DNA of 64,000 nt from Nostoc piscinale CENA21 (GCF_001298445.1 NZ_CP012036.1:4762158-4826157); one strand, 5' to 3'. Counted from the first letter of the stretch, positions 1 to 9,043 are shown. Translations and numbers: made by a program. The notes: generated by a model from the letters alone, not told the origin.

Positions 1-1128
1 TCTAGTTCCTCGCTAAACTCAAAACGATTAGCCCGTCTGCGAACTGGCTTCCAATCGCTACTTGATTCCGAATCTCCACCAATATCTACCAATTTGAGGA
101 AAATTTTCTGAGTTGCTAATTGTTCTGGTTGAGAAAACGCACCATAGATTTTATCTATATGTTCTTGCAGCGCCCCTCTCACACCGCCTAACATCCGGTA
201 AGTATTCAAATTTAAAGTCCGGTCATTAATACTGCCGGTTTTAACTTCCGTCTCCCACAAGAGATTGAGTGTGTACTGTAATAAAGGTAGATATCCAGCT
301 TGTCCTTGAACATCTTTAATGATTTCCTCTACCAAGCCCGTTTCCAACACTACCCCATGATGAGCCGCAGGTTGTTCAATTGCCAAACGCAACTCATCTT
401 GTTGCATCTCTGCAATTATAGGACGATGGTTATCTGTAGCTTTGACTAAGGCAGGATAAGGGCTGAATCTGTCTAGAAAATCAGCCCGCATAGTTGCCAT
501 AATTTTGACGTTAGAAACGTTAATTTTACTTAACTGCAATAAGCTAGAGATAAACTTATTCCGCTTTTCTGGCTGAGTTGTCGTAAATAATTCTTCAAAC
601 TGGTCAATTAAAATAAACCAGTAATCATCAGGCTGCTTGAGCCTATTGACTACTTCCGTTAAGGTGTCAGTTTGAGCCTCTCGCGCAATTTGGGCTACTG
701 ATTGTTTATATTTACTCAGCAAACTTGCATAGAAAGCTTCAAAAGGATCAATATCTGGCGTAAAAGTCAGATTGACCAATTTTGTTCCCCATTTTTGTGA
801 TAGCCAGGGAATTAAACCAGCACGCACTACTGATGATTTGCCACTCCCAGACGCGCCTAAAAGCAAAATTAAATTGGTTTGTTCTAGTTTATTGACTATA
901 CCTGTGAGAAACTGGTCACGACCAAAAAAAAATGTCTTTATCTTCAGGCTCAAATTTCTTTAAGCCTTTGTAGGGTGAAGTCGCTCTAAATTCACGGGTT
1001 TTAATTTCAGCAACAGAAACTTGCAAAATCTGAGTTTGATTAAAAGTGACAACATTACTGTCACCGATTGAAATATTACTAATATTTTGCTTCGTTTCAT
1101 ACTGATTATTAGTAGGTTCACGGTTCAT
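1..1128 (-). CDS. STAND-class ATPase (nSTAND1-like), 3' part outside window, one frameshift
   Basis: Predicted signal-transducing NTPase, a class that often acts in bacterial stress signalling or anti-phage defence. The conceptual protein starts MNREPTNN and has a polar linker, then the motif SPYKGLKKFEPEDKD followed by FFGRDQFL, typical of the start of nSTAND1 domains. It continues with Walker A GASGSGKSS (about plus 824-852) and Walker B FILIDQFEELF (about plus 589-621). The C-terminus, which in this class usually carries WD40 or other sensor repeats, lies beyond base 1. The frame breaks at an A9 run (924-932); removing one base restores the conserved FFGRDQ motif, so an indel error is likely. 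The start ATG at 1128 overlaps the upstream stop (ATGA), implying translational coupling. The ATPase call is firm; the biological role is inference. Confidence 0.75.
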
Positions 1129-1643
1129 AGACCTACCCACACCTTAGCAACTAAAGGAGCTAGTTTCATCACAGGATCAGCTAGTTCAGCAACCCCTACT
1201 AAACCTTTTTTCAAGGCTTCCATACCTTGTTCTACTAAGTTTTTATCTGGCTTTGGTTTCTTCAATTCTCCTTCAATTGTTTGTAGTGGCACTTCTAAAG
1301 TTTTCTTTTCAATCGAGTTTAAAGCATTATTTGTATTAATATCCTGTTTTAATTTTTCTAGTAATTTCAGTGCTTCTTGTACCTCAGCATTATGAATTTT
1401 CAACTCATTCTGACTTTGATTGATATTACTTCCCCGGTCTGCTTGTAGTTGATTAAAGGCAATACCAGAGTTACCATTCCCAATATTAATCCCCTCAAGA
1501 TTCTGAGAATGAGACTCTGCTGGTTTAGCAGCAGTCAACATATTTCCTAACACGCTAGGTAGAGACTGTTGCAATTCCAATTTTTCTTCAACTGTCAGAT
1601 TTTTGATAATTTCTAAAACTTCATTAACGCTATATTTTGGCAT
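1125..1643 (-). CDS. Small partner protein of the STAND ATPase
   Basis: Protein of about 172 residues with no family I can name. I start it at the internal ATG 1643 (MPKYSVNEVLEIIKNLT); an upstream in-frame start at 1691 adds 16 residues of unlikely sequence. The N-terminus is a short helical region (TVEEKLELQQSLPSVLG). The middle holds a polar stretch NIGNGNSGIAFNQ that resembles IGDSNVVTFNQ near the start of the STAND protein. The C-terminal half is helical, with a lysine-rich middle and the small-hydrophobic tail LAPLVAKVWVGL. Its stop overlaps the STAND start as ATGA, so the two are one operon and probably act together. Function unknown; a regulator or effector-adaptor for the ATPase is an inference. 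Confidence 0.6.
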   Translation of the reverse strand: MPKYSVNEVLEIIKNLTVEEKLELQQSLPSVLGNMLTAAKPAESHSQNLEGINIGNGNSGIAFNQLQADRGSNINQSQNELKIHNAEVQEALKLLEKLKQDINTNNALNSIEKKTLEVPLQTIEGELKKPKPDKNLVEQGMEALKKGLVGVAELADPVMKLAPLVAKVWVGL

Positions 1644-1691
1644 AAGGTGTGCATCCCATCTCTGTTGCAATGTCACTAAATTCACATACAA

Positions 1692-2594
1692 ATTGTATAA
1701 TTTCGGATTCTTTTCACCAAAATCTTGTTGTACAGTGAAAAATTAAATTTAGTGGAAATATATTAGTGTCATCCACATTCGCCTTACCCGCATTTGCAAC
1801 AATTTGTGTTCTTCAAGCCTAGAATTTTCTTGTGCTGCTTCTCGACTGAAGGCTAGAAAGTTCAGGCTTTACACCTATTGATGAAAGTAATTTGGTATGG
1901 CGACAAATAACAAGTCACTGCACATCAGATTAGGCATGAATTTAAATCGCTAATTCATACCTCTTAAGTTATTTAGTTACCTGCAAAAATAGTATTTAAA
2001 TACTGTTTTTTGTCGTTTTTTATATATGCAAGAACGTCTATAGTTCATCGAACAGCACTTAGAGATATAGTATCAGACTCTACAAATAAAAACTATAGAA
2101 ATTTGATTTTATTTATGAATAAAACTGCAAGATAATACAAGACAATCACAATACCGTTGGCAAAATAAGAAGGTGAAGCACTAGGGAGTTTCATAGTAGA
2201 CAGGAATTACCGAGAGGCAAGGTAAAATCGTAGACGCGCTCTTTTTCCCATATTCAGACTCCTGGATTGTTACACAAAATCAAGTATTAAGACATAAGTT
2301 GGCAATAGTTAAAATTCGCAACATTAAATTATAAAATACAACAAAGAATGAATTTTTGTTTAGAGAAAATAGTGCATACACAAATCATTCTAGACTTTGA
2401 AAGTAATGAAATAATCAAAACTATACTTTGAGATTGAGCTTCTAGTCAGATGACAGTAAAACTTTGCTGTTATCAATTTTATGGTGTGATTTTGGGCTGA
2501 AATCAACCAAATCATAGCATTTAATCAGATTTTTCAAGTGTTAGCTAACTCTGGTAGTGAGTGAAATTATTTCACGTTTGCAGTGTTCAAAAAT
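1692..2594. other. Long AT-rich intergenic region upstream of pfkA
   Basis: About 900 bases separating the divergent STAND operon and phosphofructokinase gene. I see no open frame with coding character, no tRNA-like fold and no clear repeat family. It presumably holds both promoters, but no single -10/-35 pair stands out. Confidence 0.5.
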
Positions 2595-3674
2595 ATGGGT
2601 AAAAGTAAGCGTATAGGCATTCTTACCAGTGGCGGAGATTGCTCTGGTTTGAATGCAGTCATCAGAGCGGTTGTTCATTGTGCTAGTGGTAAAGGTTGGG
2701 AAGTCTTAGGCATTCGACAAGCAACTCTAGGATTAATGGCACAGCCACCACAAGTTACTAAATTAGAAATTGAGCAAGTTGATCCGTTATTAACTTCTGG
2801 TGGCACAATGTTAGGCACTACTAATAAAGGTGATCCTTTTGCTTTTCCTATGCCTGATGGTAGTTTTTGCGATCGCTCATCAGAAATCATTGCAGGCTAT
2901 CATCAATTAGGTTTAGATGCGTTGATTGGCATTGGTGGGGATGGTAGTTTAGCGATTCTGCGTCGCCTCGCACAACAAGGCGGGATCAACTTAGTCGGTA
3001 TCCCAAAAACCATTGATAATGATATCGGTATTACTGAACACGCCATTGGCTTTGATACAGCCGTTAATATTGCGACTGAAGCATTAGATAAATTACATTT
3101 CACCGCCGCTTCCCATAGTCGAGTCATGATTTTAGAAGTCATGGGTCGTGATGCGGGACACATCGCCTTAGCTGCGGGAATTGCTGGGGGTGCAGATGTG
3201 ATTTTAATTCCTGAAATCCTCTACAGTATGGATGATATCTGCTATCACATTAAAAACCGTCAAGAAGATGGCAAAAACTATTGTTTAGTGATTGTTTCTG
3301 AAGCGGTGCGGACTCAAGAAGGGGAAACTCGCACCTTAACTAATCGCTTGGGTCAATCACGATATGGGGGAATTGGGGAATATCTAGCCGACCAAATTAG
3401 CGATCGCATCGGCGCAGAAACACGAGTCACCGTCTTAGGACACATCCAACGCGGTGGTACAGCTTCACCTTTAGATCGATTAGTCGCCTCTGCTTTTGGG
3501 GTAGCCGCAGTCAATTTGATTGAGGAAGGTAAATATGATCACATGGTTGCTTGGCAAAATCGCCAAGTGATCACCGTACCCATCGAAGAAGCGATCGCAC
3601 AGTACAAAGCCGTCAATCCCGAAGATACTTTGGTTCAAACTGCTCGCGGTTTAGGTATTTATTTAGGAGAATAG
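2595..3674 (+). CDS. pfkA: 6-phosphofructokinase
   Basis: Phosphorylates fructose 6-phosphate to fructose 1,6-bisphosphate in cytoplasmic glycolysis. The 359-residue protein begins with the phosphate-binding motif TSGGDCSGLNAVIR. It carries the nucleotide loop GIGGDGS, the catalytic segment PKTIDNDI, the effector/substrate segment MGRDAGHIAL, and LGHIQRGGTASPLDR. I use ATG 2595 (MGKSKRIGIL); the upstream in-frame GTG at 2583 is less likely. The first diagnostic position has Gly (GGDGS, ATP type). The second has Lys (PKTIDND) where E. coli PfkA has Gly, a mixed G/K signature seen in some actinobacterial and cyanobacterial enzymes. That makes ATP the likely donor but leaves donor choice less certain. 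Monocistronic in this window. Product certain; cofactor inferred. Confidence 0.95.
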   Translation: MGKSKRIGILTSGGDCSGLNAVIRAVVHCASGKGWEVLGIRQATLGLMAQPPQVTKLEIEQVDPLLTSGGTMLGTTNKGDPFAFPMPDGSFCDRSSEIIAGYHQLGLDALIGIGGDGSLAILRRLAQQGGINLVGIPKTIDNDIGITEHAIGFDTAVNIATEALDKLHFTAASHSRVMILEVMGRDAGHIALAAGIAGGADVILIPEILYSMDDICYHIKNRQEDGKNYCLVIVSEAVRTQEGETRTLTNRLGQSRYGGIGEYLADQISDRIGAETRVTVLGHIQRGGTASPLDRLVASAFGVAAVNLIEEGKYDHMVAWQNRQVITVPIEEAIAQYKAVNPEDTLVQTARGLGIYLGE

Positions 3675-3688
3675 CCAAATTCTCTCAG

Positions 3689-3749
3689 GGTGTGTTAGGT
3701 GCAGGTTGTGAGTAATTCATCACAAATATATCCGAGTTCCTAACGCACC
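3689..3749. repeat. Inverted repeat with TAACGCACC-type ends
   Basis: GGTGTGTTAGG at 3689-3699 pairs with CCTAACGCACC at 3739-3749 with one G-U-type mismatch, enclosing about 39 bases. Ends of this kind recur between genes in Nostoc-type genomes. It could also serve as the pfkA transcription terminator, although no T-run follows. Confidence 0.5.
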
Positions 3750-3786
3750 AATACTGAAGCGATCGCATTACTAAAACCTAATATTC

Positions 3787-3877
3787 AGGACTTACGCACA
3801 GGCTAAGGAAAAACTAACCACAGAAGCGCAGAGTTCACAGAGAAATAAGAGTTTGAGAGGTGCTTTGCGTAAGTCCT
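3787..3877. repeat. Small MITE-like element with 12-bp perfect terminal inverted repeats
   Basis: AGGACTTACGCA (3787-3798) and its exact reverse complement TGCGTAAGTCCT (3866-3877) bound a 91-base element with no coding capacity. It lies 4 bases past the stop of the convergent DUF262 gene. The GGACTTACGCA end is a frequent dispersed motif in filamentous cyanobacteria. I infer a non-autonomous mobile element or its remnant; no target-site duplication is obvious. Confidence 0.55.
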
Positions 3878-3881
3878 AATC

Positions 3882-5567
3882 TTATAAACGCCAAAGTTCT
3901 TTCAACTTGTCAATTAAAACTTTTTGCCTTTTTTCAATAATTTCAGATGTCCATTCTTTTTCCATCAACACTTGTGTAGTGAGTGCAAAATTACAAATAC
4001 CTTTCTTAGTCGTAAAATATTTCTGCTTTTTAGTCTCGAAATCAAAGTTTTGAGCCATGCTATTTTTACCAGAAGATAATAAAACTAAATTACCTAACCG
4101 ATGTACATATTTTTCCTTATCTTCCTGAGTAGGAAACAAGGTTAACCACTCACTATCAGCAGATGGATTTTGTGGTAGTACGTGTTCAACTGTAATATTA
4201 GAAAAAGTATAAGCAGGCTTTCCTTCGGCAAGGGCAGAATCTAAGCGCAGCAAAACATAACTTCTGATTTTCTTGATTAAATAAAGGTCGCCATTTAGAA
4301 TTTTGAGGATATTTTCTTTTTCTTTATAAGTCAATTGTAATGGTGAGTCTGGTGTATCCAAATCTTCTCGATTATCAATAGCATGTAGTAACTTGCTATA
4401 ACGTTCAATACGTTCATTGATATTAGCACGCTGAATCATTAAACAAGAAGCCAGCCTATCTAAATCTGAAAAGAATCGGAATAACAATTCAGGATTATGA
4501 TAATTTTGCGATAAATAAAAAATAGCTGGTGGTATCCAATCGGAATTGTCAATTAATTGCAACCATTGGAATAATATATTAATTTCATCTGTCCATAAAC
4601 TTCCTTCGTAAACTTGATGCTGGATATCATAAAAAGCATCAGCTAAAGGCAGTAAAATCTTATCAATAAACTGCTGAGGGTATTCTGTAGGTGATGGATG
4701 AACATCTCTCTTAAACTCTTTGAGTATGCTTTCACGTAGTTTTAATTTACTATGAATCATTCTAATGTGAGAAAAGAGACTTTTGAATGTATCACGCCCC
4801 AATCTTTCCTCTACATTTTCCCATTTCTCACTATATTTATCCTGATATTCTGAGGGGATTTTTCCAATAATCTCTGCTTTTAAAATATCAGCATGTGATA
4901 AATCAAGACCTCGATTATTCAACACTGAAAATATTCGATAACCAGATTCAATATCTGGGGTTGACACTAATACTATAAAGCAACGTTTAATAAGAAACTG
5001 AATAAAGCGAAGAAGTTGAAATTCTGGGATAATTTTCAGCTTATCTAGAAAAAGCAAGACATTTTGCTTTAGATTTTTACAACTATCCGATAGTTTGCTA
5101 TCAATCAAAACATTCAATTTTTCAAGACCACTTTCAGATTGAATATATTCTTTAAAGAATGGTGTATCTTTTTCACGTAAAGTCAACCTATAAATATTAT
5201 TTTCTGGTTCAAAAGGATCTTCTTGGTATAGATATTTAGTTAATATATGTTTATATTCTTTACTAACCGATGCTCTTAAAGCAGCTAATAGTAAAGTAAT
5301 TGTAGTCAAACGCTGTTGACCATCAATGACTTTAGCATCTGTTGTATCTCCTTTAATAAGTACAATACTACCTAAAAAGTATGGATTAATATCATCAATC
5401 TTCTCGTCACCATCTCCCAAAGCACTGATTAAATCTTCAAAAAGTTCTCCTGCTTGTTCCGTTGTCCAAGCATAGGGACGCTGATATAGAGGAATCGTAA
5501 AAATAAAATCATCACTAAATACTTTGTGAATAGGAAGTTGATTAGCTTGAATGGTAAATGTACTCAT
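3882..5567 (-). CDS. DUF262 + DUF1524 protein (GmrSD-like)
   Basis: 561-residue protein of the GmrSD-related group, in which an N-terminal DUF262 (ParB-like nucleotide-dependent) domain is joined to a C-terminal HNH-like DUF1524 nuclease domain. Diagnostic motifs are IPLYQRPYAW near residue 26, VIDGQQRLTTITLLLAAL near residue 80, and at the C-terminus VEHVLPQNP with HRLGNLVLLSSGKNS and a following NFDF. The catalytic His/Asn set of DUF1524 therefore looks complete. Members include type IV restriction enzymes against modified phage DNA (GmrSD, BrxU). The gene stands alone with no methyltransferase or BREX/DISARM neighbour. The start ATG 5567 is preceded by AAAGGAGATACG, a clear ribosome-binding site. 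The domain call is strong; the defence role is inferred from the family. Confidence 0.85.
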   Translation of the reverse strand: MSTFTIQANQLPIHKVFSDDFIFTIPLYQRPYAWTTEQAGELFEDLISALGDGDEKIDDINPYFLGSIVLIKGDTTDAKVIDGQQRLTTITLLLAALRASVSKEYKHILTKYLYQEDPFEPENNIYRLTLREKDTPFFKEYIQSESGLEKLNVLIDSKLSDSCKNLKQNVLLFLDKLKIIPEFQLLRFIQFLIKRCFIVLVSTPDIESGYRIFSVLNNRGLDLSHADILKAEIIGKIPSEYQDKYSEKWENVEERLGRDTFKSLFSHIRMIHSKLKLRESILKEFKRDVHPSPTEYPQQFIDKILLPLADAFYDIQHQVYEGSLWTDEINILFQWLQLIDNSDWIPPAIFYLSQNYHNPELLFRFFSDLDRLASCLMIQRANINERIERYSKLLHAIDNREDLDTPDSPLQLTYKEKENILKILNGDLYLIKKIRSYVLLRLDSALAEGKPAYTFSNITVEHVLPQNPSADSEWLTLFPTQEDKEKYVHRLGNLVLLSSGKNSMAQNFDFETKKQKYFTTKKGICNFALTTQVLMEKEWTSEIIEKRQKVLIDKLKELWRL

Positions 5568-5775
5568 TCGTATCTCCTTTAGCGGCGTAGTAGATTACAC
5601 TTTCACTAAAGTTAGTTTTCCCAACTTGAAGAGCAATATTTGATAGCAGTACAGTTTATGCAATCATATTTGATGTACGCAAATTGTATGACTCAGATAC
5701 CCCAAGTCCTCAAAAAGCCAAGTATCTGTTAATTCACCAATCATTGATGAAAAAAAATGTGAAGCCTAGAGCATA

Positions 5776-5893
5776 GCGAAGACGGTCTCATGGTAAATTA
5801 CTAAGACTTGGAGTTGGGAAACTCCGGTGAAATTCCGGGACTGTGCCGCAGCTGTGAAGGGAAATCCCAAGTCAGAATGCCAACTCCGGGTGT
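5776..5893 (+). promoter_or_regulatory. Cobalamin (adenosylcobalamin-type) riboswitch
   Basis: Conserved cobalamin-riboswitch core upstream of cobG: the hairpin element CTCCGGTGAAATTCCGG (5822-5838), the GGGACTGTGCCGCAGCTGTGA-type core (5837-5857), and the B12-box-like AAGTCAGAATGCC (5869-5881). It is followed by a small hairpin, TCTCTG/CAGAGA (5920-5938), abutting AAGGAG. That arrangement suggests control of translation initiation, with high cobalamin reducing expression of the cob operon. Boundaries are approximate. Confidence 0.88.
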
Positions 5894-5951
5894 GTCTATA
5901 AGACATCATGATGATCTACTCTCTGCGTTGCACAGAGAAGGAGTTGAGAAG

Positions 5952-7421
5952 TTGGTTTCGGGATTTACAGCCTGTCCGGGGTTATTCTACGCTACATCTG
6001 CCCAAGATGGAATTTTATCTCGCCTGAGAATACCTGGTGGGATACTTAATAGTAAACAATGTCAGGCGATCGCAGCGATCGCAGATATGTACGGTGGTGG
6101 TTATGTGGATGTCACGAATCGCGCTAACCTGCAAATCAGAGAAATTAGCAAAGGTATCAGCAGCGAAGTTTTACAACAGCTACAGGATTTGGGTATAGGC
6201 TCTCACAATTCCGCTATAGACCACATCCGTAATATTATGACCAGTCCGACAGCAGGTATCGATCCTGAAGAATTAATCGACACTCGTCCTTTCGTTCAAA
6301 GCTGGGATGCTTATTTAGCAGAACATTCGGAACTATCAGCACTCTCGGCTAAGTTTAGTGTTTGCTTTGATGGCGGCGGTAAAGTTTCGGTAAGCGATCG
6401 CCTCAATGATATCCTGTTGAGGGCTGAGTTAAGCGACACTCAAGTTTACTTCCGCTTATATCTAAGTTTCATCAAAAGCAAACCACCCATTGATACAGGA
6501 ATTATCTTGTTACCAGAACAATGTTTGTCTGTTTTGGCAGCTTTAGCAGATATTTATTTACAACATACTGATGTTCAACTTAAGCGCAAGCCACGCTTAC
6601 AAGAAGTTATCAACAGTTTGGGATATGAAAATTATCTTCAGCAAGTTGAACAGCGTTTAACTTTTACTTTGCAGCGTTCTCAACCTTCCCCAGCAACAAA
6701 AGAAGTAGGTTTCTGGCATATTGGTACTCATCCCCAACGCCAGGAAAATTTATTTTATATTGGTGTAGTCTTACCGCTTGGTCGGTTAGAAAGTCAGCAG
6801 TTGCGGCGTTTGGGTGATTTAGCCGCCAAATATGGTAATGGAACCACCAGACTCACACCTTGGCAAAATTTACTCATCACTGATATTCCCCAAGGGTGCG
6901 TTATTGATGTTGAAAATGAAATAGCAGACTTAGGCTTAGATTTCACCGTCACTAATATTAAAAGTTCATTAGTTGCTTGTTCTGGTAAACGCGGTTGTGC
7001 GGCTTCAGCTACCGATACTAAAGGTCATGCTTTAGCATTAGCCGATTATTTCAAAAATCGTGTTCAGCTAAATCGCCCGATTAACATTCACCTGAGCGGC
7101 TGTGCAAAATCTTGCGCCCAACATCATCAAGGTGACATCACTTTACTGGGTGTGAGCGATCGCAACATAGAAACCTATCACATTTACGTCGGCGATCATG
7201 ATAGTCACGAAAAATTCGGTCGCCAAATCTATCAAAACGTAAGTTTTACAGAATTACCTGCACGGATAGAACAAATGCTCACAGTGTATAAAAATCATCG
7301 CCTGCACCATGACGAATCTTTTACCGAATTTGTCAATCGATACGAGACTACCCAACTAAAACAGTTATTTAAGATTCCCAACATCTGTGTTCATCTGCGT
7401 TCATCTGTGGTTGTTAATTGA
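5952..7421 (+). CDS. cobG: Precorrin-3B synthase
   Basis: Ring-contracting monooxygenase step of aerobic cobalamin synthesis, converting precorrin-3A to precorrin-3B. The protein has two ferrodoxin-like/nitrite-sulfite-reductase half-domains, starting at FTACPGLFYATSAQDGILSR. The 4Fe-4S/siroheme-type cysteine set is CSGKRGC then LSGCAKSCAQHH. An open frame extends up to 5808, but that would encode riboswitch. I choose TTG 5952, which has AAGGAG eight bases upstream; GTG 5892 is the alternative. The last residues (HLRSSVVVN) are encoded by a dispersed intergenic repeat, so the native C-terminus was probably altered. Overlaps the downstream gene region by only a few bases; first gene of a cobGHI operon. 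Product sure, start uncertain. Confidence 0.9.
   Translation: MVSGFTACPGLFYATSAQDGILSRLRIPGGILNSKQCQAIAAIADMYGGGYVDVTNRANLQIREISKGISSEVLQQLQDLGIGSHNSAIDHIRNIMTSPTAGIDPEELIDTRPFVQSWDAYLAEHSELSALSAKFSVCFDGGGKVSVSDRLNDILLRAELSDTQVYFRLYLSFIKSKPPIDTGIILLPEQCLSVLAALADIYLQHTDVQLKRKPRLQEVINSLGYENYLQQVEQRLTFTLQRSQPSPATKEVGFWHIGTHPQRQENLFYIGVVLPLGRLESQQLRRLGDLAAKYGNGTTRLTPWQNLLITDIPQGCVIDVENEIADLGLDFTVTNIKSSLVACSGKRGCAASATDTKGHALALADYFKNRVQLNRPINIHLSGCAKSCAQHHQGDITLLGVSDRNIETYHIYVGDHDSHEKFGRQIYQNVSFTELPARIEQMLTVYKNHRLHHDESFTEFVNRYETTQLKQLFKIPNICVHLRSSVVVN
7382..7420 (+). repeat. Dispersed CATCTGCG-type repeat, copy 1 (inside the cobG end)
   Basis: Three degenerate units of TCATCTG(T/C)GT followed by GGTTGTTAATT. 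Related copies lie at 45440-45475 and 63676-63711, both in non-coding DNA and ending GCGGTTAATT. Here the repeat supplies the last codons and stop of cobG. Confidence 0.6.
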
Positions 7422-7423
7422 AA

Positions 7424-8050
7424 ATGTCCGACTATATCCGCAACGCTAACGAAATCTACCGTAATTCTTTTTCCATCATTCGCTCAGAAGCTAACTTAGA
7501 TGCACTGCCGCTAGATGTAGCAAAAGTTGCTGTACGTCTAATTCATGCCTGTGGAATGACGGATATTGTGACTGAATTGGGATATTCACCCACAGCAGTA
7601 CAATCAGCACGCGCCGCACTCAAAGCCGGCGCACCAATTTTATGTGATTGTCGGATGGTGGCGGAGGGAGTTACTAGGCGGCGACTACCAGCCAATAACG
7701 AAGTTATCTGCACCTTGAATTATCCCGAAGTCCCAAAACTCGCCCAAAAACTTGGTAATACAAGGTCAGCCGCAGCTTTAGAATTATGGCAATCGCATCT
7801 AGAAAACTCAGTCGTAGCCATTGGTAATGCACCCACCGCCCTATTTAGGTTACTCGAAATGCTAGACGAAGGAGCGCCGAAACCGGCGGTGATTTTGGGT
7901 TTCCCTGTGGGATTTGTGGGTGCAGCAGAATCAAAAGCCGCCTTAGCAGCAGATAGCCGGAATGTACCATTTATGACATTATATGGTCGGCGGGGTGGTA
8001 GTGCGATCGCCGCCGCCGCAGTTAACGCCTTGGCAACGGAGGAAGAATAA
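7424..8050 (+). CDS. cobH: Precorrin-8X methylmutase
   Basis: Moves a methyl group from C-11 to C-12 of precorrin-8X, giving hydrogenobyrinic acid, in the aerobic cobalamin pathway (CobH/CbiC family). The 208-residue protein starts MSDYIRNANEIYR and has the family motif VRLIHACGM, whose His is the catalytic proton donor. CDCRMVAEGVTRRRLP and the glycine-rich VILGFPVGFVGAAESK follow. I use ATG 7424, two codons inside a TTG-initiated frame that overlaps the cobG stop. The three-base gap from cobG and two-base gap to cobI show a compact operon. Shares the riboswitch upstream of cobG. Confidence 0.96.
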   Translation: MSDYIRNANEIYRNSFSIIRSEANLDALPLDVAKVAVRLIHACGMTDIVTELGYSPTAVQSARAALKAGAPILCDCRMVAEGVTRRRLPANNEVICTLNYPEVPKLAQKLGNTRSAAALELWQSHLENSVVAIGNAPTALFRLLEMLDEGAPKPAVILGFPVGFVGAAESKAALAADSRNVPFMTLYGRRGGSAIAAAAVNALATEEE

Positions 8051-8052
8051 TC

Positions 8053-8757
8053 ATGACAACCAAAGGCCGTCTGTATGGAGTTGGTGTAGGCCCTGGCGAC
8101 CCCGAACTGTTAACTATTAAAGCACTGCGGCTGTTGCAGGCTGCACCTGTAATTGCCTATCAATCAGCCACCGATAAAGAGAGTATAGCGCGGGCGATCG
8201 TTTCCCAATATTTAACAGGCAACCAAATCGAAGTCGCCTTTCACCTCCCCCGCGCCTTAGAACCAGAAAAAGCCAAAGCCATTTACGACCAAGAAGTTGA
8301 GCCAATTGCCCAACACCTCGCGGCTGGACGTGATGTCGTTGTACTGTGTGAAGGCGATCCGTTTTTCTACGGCTCATTCATGTATGTATACACACGCCTA
8401 TCTCAGCACTACCACACAGAAGTTGTTCCTGGTGTTTCCTCTCTCATGGCTTGTCCTGTAGCTTTAGGTGTACCCTTCACCTACTACAACGATATTCTCA
8501 CCGTTTTACCAGCCCCACTCCCAGCCGAAGAACTCATTACCCAACTGCTAACCACCGATGCCGCCGCAATCATGAAACTAGGCCGTCACTTTACCAAAGT
8601 ACGAAACATCTTGCATCAATTAGGACTAGCATCACGAGCATTATATATTGAGCGTGCAACTATGACACAGCAGAAAATTGTCCCCTTAGATGAAGTTAAT
8701 CCGGCGGAAGTACCTTATTTCGCCATGATTGTTATCCCCAGCAAAAATCGCCTATAG
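8053..8757 (+). CDS. cobI: Precorrin-2 C(20)-methyltransferase
   Basis: SAM-dependent methylation of C-20 of precorrin-2 to give precorrin-3A, the substrate of CobG's product line. 234 residues, usual length for CobI/CbiL. It shows the tetrapyrrole-methylase signature GVGVGPGDPELLTIKA at the N-terminus, then VVVLCEGDPFFYGSFMY and EVVPGVSSLMA. It starts at ATG 8053, two bases after the cobH stop, and closes the visible cob operon. The next pathway genes (cobJ, cobM and others) are not in this window. Intact. Confidence 0.96.
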   Translation: MTTKGRLYGVGVGPGDPELLTIKALRLLQAAPVIAYQSATDKESIARAIVSQYLTGNQIEVAFHLPRALEPEKAKAIYDQEVEPIAQHLAAGRDVVVLCEGDPFFYGSFMYVYTRLSQHYHTEVVPGVSSLMACPVALGVPFTYYNDILTVLPAPLPAEELITQLLTTDAAAIMKLGRHFTKVRNILHQLGLASRALYIERATMTQQKIVPLDEVNPAEVPYFAMIVIPSKNRL

Positions 8758-8960
8758 AACTAGTACAACAAGGCAAAAGTCAAAAGTCAAAAAAAGTTCT
8801 TCTGTGAAGGAAGGGAACAGGGAACAGAAGAAATAAAAATCGCCTTAACTGAACTGTATTGATTTATAAACACCTCTCCCTTGTCTTCCTTGTCTCCCTT
8901 ATCTTTCTTGTTCACATATCAACTAGGACTGCTATATGAGTCCTAATATAAATTCAAAAA

Positions 8961-8990
8961 AATTTAAGGGGTGATTTGGTAATCACCCCC
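8961..8990 (-). terminator. Rho-independent terminator of ndhD
   Basis: GGGGTGATT / AATCACCCC perfect 9-bp stem with a 4-base loop, read on the minus strand and followed by TTAAATTTTTTTG. It lies about 55 bases past the ndhD stop. Confidence 0.75.
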
Positions 8991-9043
8991 ATATTCCCCT
9001 CATATTAGAATTTACTTTCAGCACCCTTGTTGAGAATCTATTT

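Noticed and set aside
5808..5951. Upstream extension of the CobG frame
   Set aside because: These bases form the conserved cobalamin aptamer, so they are regulatory RNA, not coding.
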